Shown here: positions 49,064 through 60,263 of the stretch, in pieces
How the letters are laid out: every line of letters begins with the position of its first letter
Numbering within the stretch: position 1 is the stretch's first letter
Assembly (NCBI GenBank): GCA_963682175.1
Contig: OY821777.1
Location: forward strand, 7,966,501 to 8,030,500
Origin: Triglochin maritima
Taxonomy: Eukaryota; Streptophyta; Magnoliopsida; Alismatales; Juncaginaceae
Length of the DNA stretch: 64,000 nucleotides
Reading direction: 5' to 3'
The notes under the pieces: model-generated
Seen by the model: only the letters and a program-made list of their open reading frames with translations
What the model was told of the DNA's origin: nothing
Databases searched by the model: none
Position numbers and translations under genes: made by a program

Positions 49064-49372
49064 ATGGATTCAGGAGGTTTTGCTTGGGAGCAACAATTCG
49101 ACCTCGACATGGCCCTCACACCACCTATTGGTGTTGTTGGAACGCTAAGTGGGTCGTTAGATGCACCAGTGACGGAATCGGTTGTATTGGCCATGCCAAT
49201 TGTGCCTGAGGCAGGACAATGCTCGGTTTGCATGGAGGAGTTCGACGTCGGGAAGAAGTTACCATGCCAGCACGTTTATCATCCGGATTGCATATCGTCG
49301 TGGCTGTCACGGCACAACTCGTGCCCCATGTGTCGGGCTCGGATATTCTTAGGTGGGGATGGAGCTTGTTGA
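49064..49372 (+). CDS. Small RING-H2 protein, likely E3 ubiquitin ligase
   Basis: A 102-aa single-exon protein. RING-H2 ligands are C53-x2-C56, C68-x-H70, H73-x2-C76 and C87-x2-C90; W80 is in the E2-contact position. The N-terminal 50 residues are hydrophobic-to-neutral with no predicted membrane helix. It is the paralogue of the minus-strand gene at 45087, about 3.7 kb away in divergent orientation. A TATA box sits at 48945. The 3' flank is invaded 260 bp after the stop codon by a long-inverted-repeat MULE. The gene looks intact; its substrate is unknown. Confidence 0.85.
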   Translation: MDSGGFAWEQQFDLDMALTPPIGVVGTLSGSLDAPVTESVVLAMPIVPEAGQCSVCMEEFDVGKKLPCQHVYHPDCISSWLSRHNSCPMCRARIFLGGDGAC

Positions 49373-49637
49373 AAGAGAGATCTAATTGATGTGGAGTATC
49401 GATGATCAATGAAGTGTTTTGTTCGTTTTTTTTTTGTTCGTTTCTGTTTTGCTTGAATATTGTGTCAATTGTTTCGATCCTTTGTTGCTTTTTTCCAAAA
49501 ACAAATTGAGGATATTGAATTTTATTGATCCATGATAATGTGTTTTTGATGTTGATGGAATGCGTTCTTTAGTTTTATTCCTGTACCAAAGTGTCAATAT
49601 GATTTGGTGCTTAGCTACTATATATGTTGCTGGAATG

Positions 49638-51592
49638 CCGTAATTTTTTAATATAATAAAAAAAAAATTAAAAATTCGAAATTTAGAAGAAAAATTTTTT
49701 TTTTTCCAAAACTAGGTGGATCGCGGGTGTGACCCGCGATCCGTGGGGCACGGATCGCGGTTCCCACCCGCGATCCGTCTCTCCCGCCAAATTTTTTTTT
49801 TTTTTTCTTTGGAAAATTTCACGGATCGCGGTTCTCAACAGCGATCCGTGAATTTTTTTTTTAATTTATTTTAATTTCTTTATTTCTGTTTTTCTTTTTT
49901 ATTATAATTATTTTTAATCTTTTTTAAAATCTTTTTTTTTCAAAATATATTTTCTAATTTATATTATTTTTTAAAAATTTAAAAATTTGTTTTTAATTTT
50001 TTCAAAAATCGACCTCCAAATCACGTCGATAACCCGACGTATTGAATTGTTAGGGTATTTTATACAATAAAAAAACAAACTTTATTTGTCAGAATAATAA
50101 ATTATTTGCAACTAAATATTAAACAAACACTAAAACTAATTAAAACAAAAAATTGGTAACGTTGTCGAAAATTCGTAGGGTATACACACATTACAAACAG
50201 TTTTGGAGGTCGATACAGCAAAAAATTAAAAACACAATTAATTTTTTTTTAAAATAATAACAATTACAAAACATATTTTGGAAAGAAATATAATAAAAAA
50301 ACTTAGTTAAAATGATTTAAAAAAAATCAAAACATAAAACACTACGACTAAAATCCGTGATTTTATTTATTTTCTTTTATTGTTTTTAATTTTTTCGGTT
50401 TTCTGTTTTAGTTTTTTTTCTTCTGTTTTTCTTTTTTATTTTAATTATTTATAATCTTTTTTAAAATCTTTTTTTAAATATGTTTTCTAATTAATATTAT
50501 TTATTAAAAAAAATTTAATTTTGTTTTTAATTTTTTCAAGAAACGACCTCTAAATCACGTCGATAACTCGACGTGTATTGAATTGTTAGGGTATTTTATA
50601 CAATATAAAAACAAAATTTATTAGTTAGAATAATAAATTATTTACAACTGAATATTAAACAAACCATAAAACTAATTAAAACAAAAAATTGGTAACGTTG
50701 TCAAAAATTCGTATGGTGTACACACATTACAAACATTTTGGAGGTCGATACAGCAAAAAAATAAAAACACAATTCAAAATTTTTAAAAATTAATAACAAT
50801 TACAAAACATATTTTGAAATATATATATATATATATATATAAAACATAGTTAAAATGATTTGTAAAAAAACAAAACATAAAATCAAAAACAATAAAAGAA
50901 ATTAAAAAAGTCACGGATTTTGATTTTTTTAAAATCGTTTTAACTATGTTTTTTATTATATTTATTTTCAAAATATGTTTTGTAATTGTTATTATTTTTT
51001 AAAATTTTTTAATTGTGTTTTTAATTTTTTGCTGTATCGACCTCCAAAAATATTTACAATGTGTGTACACCCTACTAATTTTTGATAACGTTTCGAATTT
51101 TTTGTTTTAATTAGTTTTAGTGTTTGTTTAATATTCAGTTGTAAATAATTTATTAATCTGGCTAAAAAAATTTGTTTTTTTATTGTATAAAATACCCTAA
51201 CATTTCAATACGTCGGGTTATCGACGTGATTTAGATGTCGATTATTGGAAAAATTAAAAATAATTTTAAAAAATTTAGAAAAATAATATAAATTAGAAAA
51301 CTTATTTTGAAAAAAAAAGATTTAAAAAAAAATTACAAATAATTACAATAAAAAATAAAAACAGAAAAGAAAAAACAAAAACAAAAAATCAAAAAAAAAT
51401 TTTTTTTTGGCGGGAACACGGATCGCGGGTCACACCCGCGATCCGTGCTCCACGGATCGCAGGTGGGAACCGCGATCCGTGCCCCACAGATCGCGGGTCA
51501 CACCCGCGATCCACCTAGTTTTGGAAAAAAAAAATTTTTTTTCCTAAATTTCGAATTTTTAATTTTTTTTTTATTATATTAAAAAATTACGG
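49638..51592. mobile_element. MULE-type element with long terminal inverted repeats
   Basis: The termini are CCGTAATTTTTTAATATAAT and its inverse, flanked by a perfect 9-bp target duplication GCTGGAATG (49629-49637, 51593-51601), which is diagnostic of Mutator-like elements. The inverted arms run about 190 bp and include a CGGATCGCGGG palindrome cluster (49720-49790 and 51415-51515). The interior is AT-rich and carries a block with CACGTCGATAACCCGACGT twice in direct orientation (about 50025 and 50555) and once inverted (about 51215). There is no coding capacity. Confidence 0.92.
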
Positions 51593-51601
51593 GCTGGAAT
51601 G

Positions 51602-52486
51602 TCTATATATAACTGTATATTTGCTGGGGGCTGACAGCCTAACCAAATGGCGGTGTTGGTGCAACTAATGGTGCTGCTGGTTTGGTTTATAACACCTTTT
51701 AATGGGTCAACAACTACAGCACCACAATGCTGATTGTTATTCTCGTTGACTTTGCTCACTTAGTGGGTTTGTGACTGATTGCATTATCTTGAGAGCTATG
51801 GTTGCGCCTCCAAAATCTTTTGGGATAAAAACATTCAACGTGTAAGAGAATAACCTTGTACGTATTAGTGAATTTGTAGCATTCTTCTAATTTATAAGTT
51901 CTTGGGTTTCGTCTCTAACAATTGATTGGTTTTGGATGGATGTCGGCACTTGAATAATGGAATATCTCTAATACTCCAAGGTTTTCTTTATTTTAATTTT
52001 TCATAAAAAGAAAATATTTACTCTTTTTCTCAATTGGTGTGTGTCATCCTTGCAGATGAGTCATGCTATTAAACTACACCAGTTTTGCCATCCCCTCCTA
52101 TAAACTACTACTTCATGAATGTTGTGGCGTGTCAAAAAAGTGATCATATTTTAATGTATGGGCTTCCAGATCAAAAGAATTAAATCAAAATTGAAATATG
52201 GGCTTGCAGGCCCAATGGACTCAATAACGCCGAATAAGACATTATAAGGTACATGTGTTGTGTGGATACTTGATAGGCATGAGTATGAGAACAAAATTCA
52301 GTGTTGCTAACACACACTACAATTAAATTTTATTCTGCAAAATGATAACATCTAAATCAAAATATTCTTTGAAGGTATTCGATCACGTAAATTTTTACGA
52401 GGCTTAGAAAAAAGATGAGCAGACACACACCTAAGGTGGATGATCATCGACTCACTAGTCAGGCAACAACTAGTTGGTCAATCTTA
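51602..52486. other. Intergenic, nothing recognised
   Basis: AT-rich sequence between the MULE and the next MITE. No gene is supported. Confidence 0.5.
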
Positions 52487-52489
52487 TTA

Positions 52490-52820
52490 GACCATTTTTA
52501 GTCAGGATTCTCCCCAATCTATTTTCTTCTTTTTTCTATACTAATCACCTATTAACCACAACCCACATATCTCATCTACATCATTTCGGGATCAATCTTA
52601 GAAAAAAATAAAAAATTCTAAAATATCGAAAAATTAGAAACCATATTTTCAAAAAAAAATATTTAAAAAACATTAAAAATAAAAATAAATAAATAACAAA
52701 ACAAAATCACGCAGGCATGCGTGAACAGTGACGACCCGGCCGTAGCAAACCGGCTTGTCGCCCCCGGTGAGGGGACGACGACCGGTTCGTCGGGCGGGAC
52801 AACCCCCGTTAGAGGTGGTT
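52490..52820. mobile_element. Harbinger/Tourist-like MITE
   Basis: The left end is GACCATTTTTAGTCAGG and the right end, reversed, is AACCACCTCTAACGGGGG, with TTA on both sides (52487-52489, 52821-52823). It shares CATCTACATCATTTCGGGATCA with the elements at 4444 and 34086. 331 bp, noncoding. Confidence 0.6.
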
Positions 52821-52823
52821 TTA

Positions 52824-55410
52824 GTGACTTAACAATTGCCCAGGAGGAACCTGAGGATCATTGGTCCCAACTCCCAACCATGACTTCAAAATAAAAGTTC
52901 TAGTTGAAACACTGGTACTCTTTTAATTAATACAAAACCACTTTTCGTAAGAGAAAAAAGTTCCATGTTAACACAGCTAAGTTATCTTCCTTCGAAAAAA
53001 AACATATAATCAATTTATTATGTAATTTCTGATGCTTGATCTTGGACGTGAATGACTTTTCTAGACGCTTGAAAGAAGATAGGTTGTACGAATGGTACAT
53101 ACCTTTCGAAGAGAAAGGAATCCACACCCACCACCGTTGGTTGGTCAATAATTTTTTGACTTAAACACAACACACAAGAACCAGAAGATCATAAATCTGA
53201 ATTAACGCCTTCAAATTGCCGTTATTCCGGAGTGGTGACAACTTGGGTCGCCATTCAACTCAATTGTTACGCGTTTTGAATTCGCACTGCAAATAACACT
53301 GGAGGAAAGCGATCCATTCTACTCAATTGGACTTAACATTCATGTTGACTTGGTTAGATCTCAAGTTTCTAATTTTCGTTATGTAGATTTTTTTTTTCAT
53401 TTTATCTTGGGCTTAAGAGTCTAAGTAATAGATTACTCATATATCACTGGACACGCGTAATCTTATCTTGATAAGGTGATTCCACGAAATCCCATACGTT
53501 GCAAAATTCTCAGATTTTATCTTCAAAATTCTCAATCTTCAATCTCACTGCACACTGCATGTAATTATCGGATTGGAAGGGGGAAGTTTTCACACTAAAG
53601 TACTAAACGAACCCCACAAGGCACAAGTCAAGAACTTGTTATTCACCAACCACGTGTACGTCGTCAAGACTTCCACTTAACTCTGGTGGCCTTCAATTCC
53701 TCTTTCTTTCCTCAGTCACGGCAATGGAAAGTGCAGACACTTACAACCCCTACCAGTGTTGGGATGCTTCCAATTTGGATGAGAACTCGCCTCTTAAAGT
53801 GTGGTGGGCCTAGAAAAATTCTACGTTCATAATAAAAACACACAAAGTTATTACCAAACTTTAGTTTTTGTTATTTAATAAGAAGTTCAAAACATAAAAA
53901 ACATCTTTAGAATCAGAACATACAAATTAGAATTACGACATCGACTACCTCTAATTTGAAGCTAGAGGTTATCCATCTTAAAATGGGATGGTCGTTGCAG
54001 AATTTTGGATTATTAGGAAAAAAAAACTAAAAACATAGAAATCTGATCAAGTTGGATTTGGGAGAGGAGAAATCTGATCAAGATCCCATCATGTTTTTTT
54101 ATTCATAATTTTCTATTAACCATATCTATTTTAAGACAAATGAGTTGTGGTTTCAATTCAAAGATGACCTATATCATTTATACCGAACATATATTTATTT
54201 AATGTTACAGTTGCGAGTTTGCGACTCGAACTAGTGAAATCATGAATGACAGCAAAATCCTTTTCTACACTGGCCCGGAAACGCAAGATTCCGTTCCGTT
54301 ATGTTTTTTAGAGAATAAAGATAAAGATTCCGTTATGTTGGAGAACAAAAACAGGATCCGGAGATTCCGGACACTACTGCGCAATCAAACCGACCGTTTG
54401 CCTCCCACGTGGGATCTCGGCCGAGGGTTATTTTGGTAAATTATGTTTTCCTTGAATAATCGAAGATCCAGAATCCAAATCCATTTGTGACCAATATCAC
54501 AACCTACCTAACTCTACCTTCTGGGTTTGTCGTTTTGCAGTCAAACATCTAACGGGATCTTAATTTGCTTCCAATCATATTCCTTTTTGAATTTAACTTA
54601 AACCAATTAGGGTGATCCCACGCCAGTAGTACATCTCAATATGGAGGGCCTAAGTTGGGCAATCTGCTACGGCAACAAGATTAGATTTAACCACAGATTT
54701 TATCAAATTAGCACCTTGTGTTGTCTTACCGCCACGCTTTCGTCCGACCAGAAAAGTCCAAAACAATAAATATTTTAAGGAATCTGAAAAGAAAAACAAC
54801 AGAATATCAATCCAAGCCAAAATAGAAGGAGCCCTTTCTGATTATCTTACAAAAATACATTCTAATTCTAATGTTAAAAACCCACAACATCTTATAAATA
54901 TATGAGATTTATCAAAGCATACATCTTTTATATTTATATCTTTCAGAAAATAAAGATACTATCAGTAGTGTCTCATCTAATAGGTTTAAAACCAGTAATT
55001 GGGCATTAAATATTTAAATATGCAAGCTCAACAAAGAAAGCACATGACATAACGAGACCGGAGACCCGAATTTTCTCATTTTCCCTCCACCACCTCCGAT
55101 TTATTTAACTAATATAACTTGCCTAATAATTAATTATCCAAATATTAGTGGATCATATCTAGAGCTACCTCTTGTTCGAGTTCTGGTTTAACTTGAAAAT
55201 GAAGGATCATGATGACAAATAAAAAAATCTTCCGATTTGTTTCGGTAAACGAGTCGTTCGAATTCGAAAGAATTGACGCTCGATTCGATTTTTTTATTAT
55301 TTCATTTATATTTTTAAAGTTGATAATAATATAGGTTAATACATGGGTTAGGTTCGAAATTCTCGGTCGACTGGCGTTTACGCCACTAATCGTGTCACAA
55401 CAAAGAGACT
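52824..55410. other. Intergenic, no gene recognised
   Basis: AT-rich. Short open frames at 52927-53148 and 54242-54439 have no motif. No feature is supported. Confidence 0.5.
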
Positions 55411-55420
55411 AATTAATAAA

Positions 55421-55912
55421 AAGGTAATTGCAGTTTGCTCCTTTGAATTAAACTTTGATATCAATTTGCACTCTTGAACTTTTAAAGGTAAAAATTATAT
55501 CATCTGCCTTTTAATTTTATAACACTTCGTCTTCTGAACTTTAAAAATTTATTATTTTTTTGCAATTTTTTGCATTGTATCTCTAATACACTCATAAACC
55601 TAGTTTTACGTGAAATTTTGGATCAAATCAGATTTCATATATGGTTGTAATTGGGGTCAAATTTAGTAGCAATCCGACTCAAATTCCAACTATATCTGGC
55701 AGCTGATTGGATTTGAAATTTCACGTAAAATTAGTTTATGACGTATTAGGGATATAACCCAAAAAATTGTAAAAAAATGTGCATGTGTTTAAATAATGAA
55801 GATTTAAAGTTCAGGGATATAATGATATGAAACGAAAATTCATGGGAGGTAGCTGTTATCTTTTAAAGCAAATGGGTGCAAAACTATATCAATCATAGTT
55901 AGGGGGCAAACC
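55421..55912. mobile_element. Probable MITE with long imperfect inverted repeats
   Basis: The left end (ATTGCAGTTTGCTCCTTTGA) and the reversed right end (ATTACGGTTTGCCCCCTAAC) align over about 55 bp, including TTTGATATC/TTGATATAG and TTTGCAC. Such GTTTGC-ended elements are common in plants. I could not establish the target duplication, so the superfamily is left open. Confidence 0.45.
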
Positions 55913-56069
55913 GTAATAAAACCAATCCAAGATATAATATATTTATTTAGAAAACCCCAAAACCAAAAAAGATATCCAAACAAAGAAGCCGAGGTGCCGT
56001 GACGGGATCCGATTATTCCCGGTAATATTCCCCTCCAAATCTCCTCCGCCGGTGGTGTGACCGGCGGAG

Positions 56070-59000
56070 ATGACGCGGCGGTGCTCCCATTGCAGCGCCA
56101 ACGGCCACAACTCCCGCACGTGCCCGACGCGGTCGGGGACGGGAGGTGGAGGTGGGGTGAGGCTGTTCGGGGTCCGACTCACCGACGCTGGGTCCATCAA
56201 GAAGAGCACCAGCATGGGGTGTCTCTCCCACTTCGCGTCTTCCTCCTCGCCGTTGAATAATCGGGTCGACGGGTCCCCCGATCCGCCCAATGGGGGCGAT
56301 GCCGCCGGGTACGCGTCGGATGATCCTAACCGGGCGTCGTGCTCCGCCAACCGACGCGGGGAGCGCAAAAAAGGTGCTGGTTTTAGGGTTTGATTTGATT
56401 TTTTGGTTTTGGAGAATCCCTCCCGATTATGTTGTATTTTAGGAGGTCTGTGGCAATTCGACTTCTCTATGCGTGCTTCGGTTATTGCGCTTGATGGGAT
56501 TTTAGCTGTGATTTTGTTACGCTAGTTTGCTTAAAGTACGTTGGTGTTTGTTGTGAGCTTTTTAAGTGTAGAAGGAAAAGAGTACGTTGGTGGCTTTTGG
56601 ATTCCGTAGAGGCTACGAACAGCGGCGGATCCTGGGAAAAAAGTTCAGGATGGGCACAACTGGCTTGATGTTATTTTGAAGACAAAAGTAATATTTGAAA
56701 AATACTAATTAAAAAATTAAAATCAACTGGGAGTTGTCTCATATCTATTTGTACTTTTGATATTCATGTTACTTCTTATAAAAAAAATTAAATTATTGGG
56801 TCAAAGTGTCAAACATCAAATAAAACAATGAAAATAAACGAATTATATTTATAGTCACAAGACATGCAAGCAAAAAATATTACTTTAGTTAAATACCTAA
56901 GTTGTAAACTCCTTCTATTCTTTCCATTAGGTTTGGATTTGATTTATTGTTGATATTTTTTAATTTGCATTTCTTGTTGGAAAATGTATCTTGTCGGAAT
57001 TGAATTATGATGCGAATGGATAAGAACTTAAAAGGCCACCATCACTAATCATTACCAACACACTGTGTCAATTGTAAAATTCAAAACCGTTCCATTACAT
57101 GCAACATAAGAAGCAACATTGTTGGGAATTGAACCTTGGTTCAAATGTCACAAGAACTTAAAAATTACCACATACCTTCACATCAAGCTTCATCCAACAT
57201 TAACATATGAAGCACGCGCACACACACATTTGTGTGAATTTCCCATTTTCGACAAAACGACAAAACTTTGTTTATTTTTTAGAAGGATCGACGAATCAAA
57301 TGATACTTCTATTCCAAATTCTGCTCTTCCTTTCCCTCTCAATTAAACTTTTTGTTGGCATAATGTTCAATTCCTATTATTATCAGTGATACGGTTCAAA
57401 TCCTAGATGTAGAAAAATAAGAATGTGGACCCATCTTTTTCATCGAACTGTTGAAAATTGTGTGTTTTCGAGTCCATTCAATATATCATTGTAGGTTTCC
57501 GTATGCTTGACTAACTAGGCCATTCCTGGTTGCCAAAAGCATACGTAGCAGTTGTTACATTTCATCTCTAGTTTTGGAAAAAATAAGATTAGAGATCGAA
57601 TTCCTGCGACAGCGAGTTGTATCCTGGAGTTTAATTAGAATATATTTTTTCCAAAAGACTTTACATACTTTGTTGCTGACAATCTGACTCCTTGTTTGAG
57701 GTGATTTGGGAAAATCCGAGGAGATTGAGGAATGTCCAGGTGGAATAGAAGTTTTACTTGTGCCAACAAATATCATTTTATAAATGAAGTGATTTGTGAA
57801 GTATACTATTATGGATATCACTTCAACTTATCAGCTTTTACGTGTTGCCTTTAGCATGCACATTTCTTCCATTCTCTTAAGCTTTGATAAAAGAATACTT
57901 TTTTTTTGTTGCTCACTAAATAGTAAATTTATGTTTCATTTATATGTGGCCATATGCCCACTATATCCATCTATTTTCCTTTCCACCACAACATTGGCTT
58001 TAATTAAAAAACAAATATTTGTCTTTCTACATGATATTTTAGTTCTCTCAAAATATACATGATATTTTAGTTCTCTCAAAATATAATTGGAATGTACTTT
58101 GTGTTCAACATCATTCTGCACTACATTGAATGTATTAATGCAGCTTTTTATCTTTAATCTCTTAATAATATAGTTAAATCTCCTGCTTCTGAGCTAGACT
58201 AGATTGTTCATTCCAACTCAATTGACTGTCAAGGAAAGACAACTTTATCCAATAGCTTTTTTTATATTTGAAGTTTGCCGTCAAGCTTGTTTGTTTCTTT
58301 ATCGTTAAAAAAAGTTTACACTGATTGTCACTTTTTAAAAAAAACTTGAGTTCCCATATCAACAAAAAGATTTGCATGATGGAATTTCTTTATTTGTCAT
58401 ATATGTTAATCATGTTAACAGTCATCTAGGGGCTTATGCACAGCACAATGTGTATGTATTTAGGGCGTCTACTTTAATCAGAGGGGATTGGTCTACTCTA
58501 TTTTTGCTACCTCTTTGGTCTTTGCTGTTACAAATGATTATATAGTCATATTGTTAAAATCCTCTTCCATGGGGGCTACTGACAAATCTTTGAAGTGTGT
58601 TAAGACATTAATTTTATTGTATAAAATTATGAAATAAACGTAGAACTGTGGAAACTGTTGGAAGAAAGCCTGCAACTCATTCTGTTTTCAAACTTAATCG
58701 TGTACTGTAGCTGTTGGATTTTAGTCGGTAATAAAGTGTGAAACTGGATTTCATGGATAATGAGCTTATTTCTATTTCTGTTGCTCTTAGGCACACCTTG
58801 GACAGAAGAAGAGCACAGGATGTTTCTAGTTGGTCTGCAGAAGTTGGGTAAAGGTGATTGGCGTGGTATTTCTCGGAACTTTATTGTGTCTAGAACACCA
58901 ACCCAAGTTGCTAGCCATGCCCAGAAGTATTTTATTCGACAGACAAATGCATCAAGAAGGAAGAGAAGATCCAGCTTGTTTGATATGATTCCTGATATGG

Positions 59001-59893
59001 TTTTCCATCTAACTTCTAGAACCACTTCATTGTTTGCCATGTTTTTGAAATCTTTTGTAGAGAAAGCTTTTCATATTAATTAGGTTTCTCAGGCCTTTCT
59101 CCTGAAATACAGTACCATAAGCAGTCTCATCTCTATTTGACATTTTTCTGTCATATCGTAATTTTAGATACTAATGCTTTAATATGCTGATTTGGGCACT
59201 TTTACATATTTTCGACTATTTTAAATGCCACATGATTAGTTGTATGTAAGCCAATATGGTTTAATGTCGATCTCCCTATAGCAGTCTTACGTTGTTCTAG
59301 CCAACCAACTATTTGCCAATATTATGAATAATTTTGTAACTGTTTGTTCCTAATTGATGTTGTTTTAGCCTATGGATCAGACCCCACTTGTTGAAGAGCA
59401 GCTGCTTCATTATCCTCCGGGATCAGAAAACACCAATCAGGTTCCATCCTTGGATCTTACTCTGGAAAGGGAATCAATCCATGAAGATTTTGAAAAAGAG
59501 AAACAGTCCTCGCAAGCCAAAGAGAATGTATACACAAGCACAAGCACTCCACCTCTGATTCCAGCTTTCTATCCAGCGTATATCCCCATGCCTCATCAGT
59601 TTTGGCATCCTACCATGACCATGCCTTTAAAGGAAGCTGTTGCTGGTGAGATGCACGAGGTGCTGAAGCCAACTCCTGTGCTACTAAAAGATTCAGTTCA
59701 TGCTGACGAACTTGTGGGAATATCTAACCTTAGCCTTGTGGAATATGCTAGTGGTCGTCTGGAGCCGTCTGCACTCTCTTCAAAACTACTTAGCCCTTCT
59801 GCATCTCGACAATCTGCATTTCATGTAAATCCTACAGTTGCTAGCTCAGATATACGGCAGAGCAACAAAAACAATGTAATCCATGCTCTGTGA
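56070..59893 (+). CDS. SHAQKYF-class MYB transcription factor with CCHC knuckle (MYBS3/KUA1-like)
   Basis: A one-repeat MYB transcriptional regulator of the KUA1/MYBH/MYBS3 group, which binds I-box/TATCCA-type sites in the nucleus and generally represses. Exons are 56070-56373, 58791-58999 and 59369-59893 (345 aa), with GT/AG borders and matching phases. A zinc knuckle C-x2-C-x4-H-x4-C is at residues 5-18. The RLFGV repression motif follows at 31-35. The MYB repeat (about 103-150) contains [10 protein letters not shown]125 and VASHAQKYF (141-149), then a basic [11 protein letters not shown] segment. LDLTL at 199-203 is an EAR-type repression motif. The C terminus is serine/proline-rich. The start methionine fits the family's MTRRCSHC N terminus. 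Intron 1 is 2.4 kb. It is convergent with the ABCB gene and only 370 bp from it. It appears intact. Confidence 0.92.
56374..58790. other. Large first intron of the MYB gene
   Basis: 2.4 kb, AT-rich. A local tandem copy of ACATGATATTTTAGTTCTCT occurs around 58028-58082. No gene or transposon end is recognised in it. Confidence 0.6.
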
Positions 59894-60263
59894 AGGTGAA
59901 GCTGCAAGCATGGTCCCATGCATTGTTACCTGTGTGTCTGATGCTAATGTAAGATTTATGGGCACTCATGCCTGTAGCATTGTAGGATTGTGTTACAAAT
60001 TTGTTTCAGATCCTGTGTTGAACAGGAACAATACTAAATCGTCTCTGATATGTAATATTCTGCAGCAAATGCTGTTGCTCGGGTTATATCTTGTAATGTA
60101 ACAATAAATTTGATGTAATGTTTATTCGTTGGCAACTATGTTAAGAAAGTTTTTCATTTACTTTAACTCCCAAACAATTTGTTCTGGAGCTTCCTTTCAC
60201 TGCTCAGATATGAATGGTCTACAATAATTGAATCTTTCAGGTTGTACCCATTTACACTATTCC

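Noticed and set aside
56013..56368. Minus-strand frames over MYB exon 1
   Set aside because: Antisense shadows of GC-rich MYB exon 1.
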